This document shows positions 60,368 to 64,000 of a stretch of 64,000 nucleotides of DNA, piece after piece (within the stretch, counting starts at the first letter, position 1; each line of letters starts with the position of its first letter). The stretch comes from DATARN01 sp963851105 (GTDB lineage Bacteria; Actinomycetota; Acidimicrobiia; Acidimicrobiales; Palsa-688). The notes below the pieces were generated by a model. That model worked only from the letters and a program-made list of their open reading frames with translations, had not been told where the DNA came from and made no database searches. The stretch is taken from positions 62,001 to 126,000 of the forward strand of contig CAWKNP010000004.1 in NCBI GenBank assembly GCA_963851105.1, in the 5' to 3' direction. Position numbers and translations under genes: made by a program.

Positions 60368-63300
60368 GACGCATCCCCGTGACGCCCATTGCCGGCCGCC
60401 TCCGCCCGGTGGCGGTAGCTTTCGACCAGCTCGAGAAGTGCCGGCCCTCGAGGTCGTCGGCCCGGGCGGATGTCGCAGGTCGCGACCTTCGATTCCGGGA
60501 TGTGCACGTTGCCGTCGAGGACGGCGGGGAGGATGTCGTTGGCGGCATCGCCTGTGACCAGGCCGCGGGAGCCCCAGTGGTACGGCAGCCCGACCTGGTG
60601 GCACATCCGGCCCTGCACGCGAAGCGGCGCCATCCGCGCCGTGACCAGGACGCGGGCTTCGATCGCCGTGCGGGCGGTCACGATGGTCGCCCAACCGGCA
60701 TGCTCGAGGTTGCGTTCGCTCGCCAGCTCCGGGCTGACCTCGCAGAACATGGCGGGCTGCAACTCGCTCAGGAGGTGCAGGAATCGGCTCATCCCCCCCG
60801 CGGTGTGATGCTCAGTGAGCCGGTAGGTGGTGACGGGATACGGGTACACCTCGGAGCCTGGTTCAAGCCCGCTCGGGTGGTAGTCGTTGTACTTGCGGCG
60901 GTACTGCACCCGGGCGGGATTGGCCTGCTGGCGGTAGAGGGCGTTGGCGAAGGGCGACTCGTGGGGCTCGTAGTGCGCCGGCAGGGGGCCGTCGACCAAC
61001 CCCCCCGGGGCGTACAGCCAGCCGAGGCCGTCGGCCTGCATGATGAACGGGTGGTCGCCTGCGATGGCCGCCTCCGCCGAGGCGCCCTCGGGCGGCCGGT
61101 AGTCAGGCGGCTTGTCGACCTCGAAATCGGGGACGTCGTATCCCGTCCACTCGCGCTTGTCCTCGTCCCACCACACGTACCGCTTGCGATCCGACCAGGG
61201 CCTGCCCTCGGGGTCGGCCGAGGCCCGGTTGTACAGGGTGCGGCGGTTGGCCGGCCACGCCCAGCCCCATTCGGGAGCCACCCAGTGCTGGTCATGGCCA
61301 GGCTTGCGGCGAGCCGCCTGGTTGACCTCGTCGGCATAGACCCCGCAGTAGATCCAGCAGCCGCTCGTCGTGGAGCCGTCGGCCTTCAGCGCCTTGAACG
61401 AGGCCAAGGCGCGGCCCTCGCCATCGGTGCCGTTCACCTCACGCAGCACCGCGTCCGCGGAGGGGTCGGCCTGCTCGCCGGACGTGGGGTAATCCCAGGT
61501 CAGGTCGAGAATGGGCCGATCCCGGGAATCGGTCGAATCGGCTAACTTGGACCGAATGATGCGCCCCAAGTGGAAATAGAACCACAGATCGGACCGGGCG
61601 TCGCCGGGCGGTTCCACCGCTTTGTGATGCCACTGGAGGAGTCGCTGGGTGTTCGTGAAACTCCCGTCTTTCTCAGTGTGTGCTGCGGCCGGGAAAAAGA
61701 AGATTTCCGTCCCGATGTCCGCGGTGCGCAGCTCGCCGTTTTCGACCTCGGGCGAGTCGTACCAGAAGGACGCCGACTCGATCTCGGAGAAATCCCGGAC
61801 CACGAGCCATTCGAGCGAGGCCATGGCAAAGCGATGCAGCCGGGAGTTGGCCGAGCCGACTGCCGGGTTCTCGCCGACCACGAAAAAGCCCTTGACCTCA
61901 CCGTCGAGCATGCCCATCACACTGTGGTAGATCGAGTGGTCGCCGGTGAGGCGCGGTAGATAGCCGTAGCAGTAGTCGTTGTCGCTCGTGGCGGCATCGC
62001 CCCACCACGACTTCAGCAGGCTCACGGTGAAGGCGTCGGAATGGCCCCACCAGCCGGTCTTCGACGATGTGTTCTCGATGAACGTGGTCAGGTCCGTGTC
62101 GCCCACCTTCGGCATGGGGATGTACCCCGGCAGCAGGTCGTACAGCGTCGGAATGTCCGTGGACCCCTGGATGCTGGCGTGGCCGCGCGCCGCCAGGATG
62201 CCGCCCCCGGGACGGCCGATGTTGCCGAGCAGCAGCTGGATGATGGACGCCGTGCGGATGTACTGAACCCCGACGCTGTGCTGGGTCCAGCCGACGGCAT
62301 AGACAAACGCGGAGGTTCGCTCCCGGCCGGAGTTGGCGCACAGCGCTTCGGCCACCTTGAGAAACAGCGACGGGGGGACCCCGCAGACCTGTTCGACCAG
62401 CTCGGGCGTGTAGCGCCGGAAATGTCGCTTCAGGATCTGGAAGATGCAGCGAGGATCCTGCAGCGTGGGATCGGCGCGCGCCGAAGTGGGGTCGCCGATG
62501 GGCGCGCCGTGGCTGCCGTGCTGATGGCCGGAACTGGCGCCCGTTTCACGATTGCCGGCCGACGCCGCCACATCGATCCCGTCGTACTGCCAGCTGCTGA
62601 CGTCGTAGGCCCCTTTTTCCGGGTCCCATCCCGAGAAGAGCCCGTCGAGATCCTCGGTGTCGCGGAAATCCTCGCTCACGATCGTCGACGCGTTGGTGTA
62701 GTTGACGACGTAGTCGCGGAACTCCCGCTCGTTGGCGAGGATGTAGTTGACGATGCCGCCCAGAAAGGCGATGTCGGTACCCGTCCGCAGCGGGACGAAC
62801 AGATCGGCGAGTGCGCTGGTGCGGGTGAACCGGGGGTCCACGTGGATGATCGTGGCGCCGCGCGCCTTGGCTTCCATGACCCACTGAAAACCGACGGGGT
62901 GGCATTCGGCCATGTTGGAGCCCTGGATCACAATGCAGTCGGCATTCTGCAGGTCCTGCTGGAAGTTGGTGGCGCCGCCCCGACCGAATGATGTCCCCAG
63001 ACCGGGGACGGTGGACGAGTGTCAGATCCGGGCCTGATTCTCGATCTGGATGGCCCCGAGGGCGGTGTACAGCTTCTTCATGAGGTAGTTCTCCTCGTTG
63101 TCGAGGGTCGCTCCTCCCAAGCTGGCGATACCCATGGTCCGCCGCAGCGGCCGGCCCTGCTCGTCGGCGTCCTGCCACGTCTCGGCACGGGTGGCGATCA
63201 CTCTGTCGGCCACCATGTCCATGGCCCGGTCCAGGGAGATGTCCTGCCACGTCTCGGCGTGGGGAGCCCGGTACTTCACCCGCTGTTCCCGGTAGGACCC

Positions 63301-63630
63301 CGAGACCAACTCGAAGCTGGCGGAGCCCTTGGGGCACAGCCGGCCCCTCGAAATCGGGCTGGCGGGATCGCCCTCGATCTGGGTGATCCGGCCTTTCGAG
63401 ACGAAGACCTGCTGGCCGCATCCCACGGCGCAGTACGGGCACACGCTGGCGACGACCGAATCGGCCTCCTCGGTACGGGGGCGCAGCCCCTGGCTGTGCG
63501 GTGACTCCGTGGCCTCGCCGAGGCCGAGGTGGTCGGCTCCGGTCAGCTGGCGCAGCACCGGCCAGTTGCCGAGGCGCAGTCCCCCCCCGGGGCGGCCGGA
63601 GCGGCTGTCGGGCGACCGTTCCTGGCTCAT
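60364..63630 (-). CDS. Formate dehydrogenase alpha subunit, selenocysteine-containing
   Basis: A single 1088-residue molybdopterin oxidoreductase; reading stops at the UGA at 63024-63022 unless it is decoded as Sec203. The frame is open on both sides. VENQARI-U-HSSTVPGLG-type context is the formate dehydrogenase Sec motif, with the conserved His next to it. The N-terminal 4Fe-4S ligands are in CPYCAVGCGQQ...GRLCPKG, and MGSNMAECHPVGFQWV-like cofactor motifs (QGSNMAECHP) follow. No twin-arginine signal is present, so the enzyme may face the cytoplasm. The C-terminal MGD-binding region includes MCHQVGLPYHWGSRGLV. First gene of the fdh operon; it oxidises formate, or reduces CO2, with a Mo/W cofactor. 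Confidence 0.93.
62986..63024 (-). promoter_or_regulatory. SECIS element of the formate dehydrogenase alpha gene
   Basis: The mRNA after UGA forms GUCCCC-GGUCU-GGGGAC (63009-62993). The 6-bp stem, GGUCU loop and 19-nt distance from UGA to GUCU equal those of the E. coli fdhF SECIS. Confidence 0.88.
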
Positions 63631-63821
63631 TTCTTCCGTCTCCCTCTCTCGCAGGGCGCCGAGCTACCAACGTACGCGGCCCATGGCGAATGTGCCGCGA
63701 CCGGTTCATACCCGCATTGCCCGCTTCGACCGATCCTGCTAGGAATCAGGGCGGTTGAACCCCCAGCCATCCGCCGGTGCTGCATGCGGCGGCGGCAAGA
63801 CTTGGCGCGGAGGTGTCGCCC

Positions 63822-64000
63822 GTGAATGAGTTCATTATCGTGGGGCAGCGTGACGGCGACGCTGCGGATGTTGTCGTAAGCGGCGAACTGGACATGTACA
63901 CCGCGCCCCAGCTCCGGGAACGACTGGTCACCCTGACGTCGGAGGGAGCCCGGTACGTCACCGTGGACCTTGCCGAGGTGAACTTCGTCGACTCGACCGC
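63822..64000 (+). CDS. STAS-domain anti-sigma factor antagonist (partial at window edge)
   Basis: The first ~59 residues of a SpoIIAA/RsbV-like STAS protein: VNEFIIVGQRDGDAADVVVSGELDMYTAPQLRERLVTL and VDLAEVNFVDSTA, where the Ser of the DST motif is the usual phosphorylation site. GTG at 63822 follows GGAGGTG at a good distance. It probably controls an anti-sigma factor; a SigB/SigF-type sigma factor is encoded 10 kb away. The C-terminus is outside the window. Confidence 0.9.
   Translation, partial: MNEFIIVGQRDGDAADVVVSGELDMYTAPQLRERLVTLTSEGARYVTVDLAEVNFVDST

Noticed and set aside
63019..63027. Frameshift or nonsense mutation in formate dehydrogenase
   Set aside because: The UGA sits in the Fdh Sec context, the frame is intact beyond it, and a proper SECIS hairpin follows.

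Overview
The window comes from a GC-rich actinobacterium. Class Acidimicrobiia is my inference from gene content and style (split SUF loci, a DUF4193 zinc-ribbon protein, an Rv2578c-type radical SAM protein, ethylmalonyl-CoA pathway genes, many leaderless genes); no rRNA is present to settle it. It is ordinary chromosome: there are no phage genes, transposases or CRISPR array, and one tRNA-Leu(UAA).

Layout. 1-2.4 kb: end of aceE, a HhH-GPD repair protein, thiS-thiE and a lipoprotein. 2.4-4.5 kb: an 84-bp tandem repeat array, a small gene plus alpha/beta hydrolase, and a structured leader-like island. 4.5-11.9 kb: acyl-CoA dehydrogenase, MBL hydrolase, a coiled-coil protein, M48 protease and a glycogen-debranching-type enzyme. 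11.9-14.4 kb: sufC-sufS-sufU. 14.5-19.6 kb: adenylate cyclase, aldo/keto reductase and an orphan NuoF-like protein. 19.6-23.9 kb: a second SUF operon (sufB, a four-Cys protein, sufD, Rieske, a second sufC). 24-33.5 kb: kelch-type surface protein, oligopeptidase B-like enzyme, FtsH-like ATPase, and redox and membrane proteins. 33.6-40.7 kb: a branched-chain amino acid ABC operon running into HAD, MaoC and mutY. 40.7-51.5 kb: methyltransferase, mcd, a hidden UGA-containing SelW-like gene, DUF4193, mcl, hydrolases, fumC. 51.5-58.6 kb: YcaQ- and AlkZ-type DNA glycosylases, a sigma factor, a LexA-boxed radical SAM gene, DacB and the tRNA. 58.6-63.6 kb: a selenocysteine formate dehydrogenase (alpha, beta, NrfD-like subunits). 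63.8 kb: start of a STAS protein.

Main discovery: at 43126-43398 there is a selenoprotein of the Rdx (SelW/SelT/SelH) family that plain ORF calling misses. It has an in-frame UGA in a CVPU motif, followed by a bacterial SECIS hairpin whose GGUCU loop matches the one behind the UGA of the formate dehydrogenase alpha gene. The formate dehydrogenase is therefore one gene (60364-63630), not a broken one. Other points are the two SufC paralogues in separate SUF loci, a promoter with a palindromic operator before sufB, a consensus SOS box, three ethylmalonyl-CoA pathway genes, and a repeated TAnnnT motif 6-9 nt before start codons that indicates leaderless transcription.
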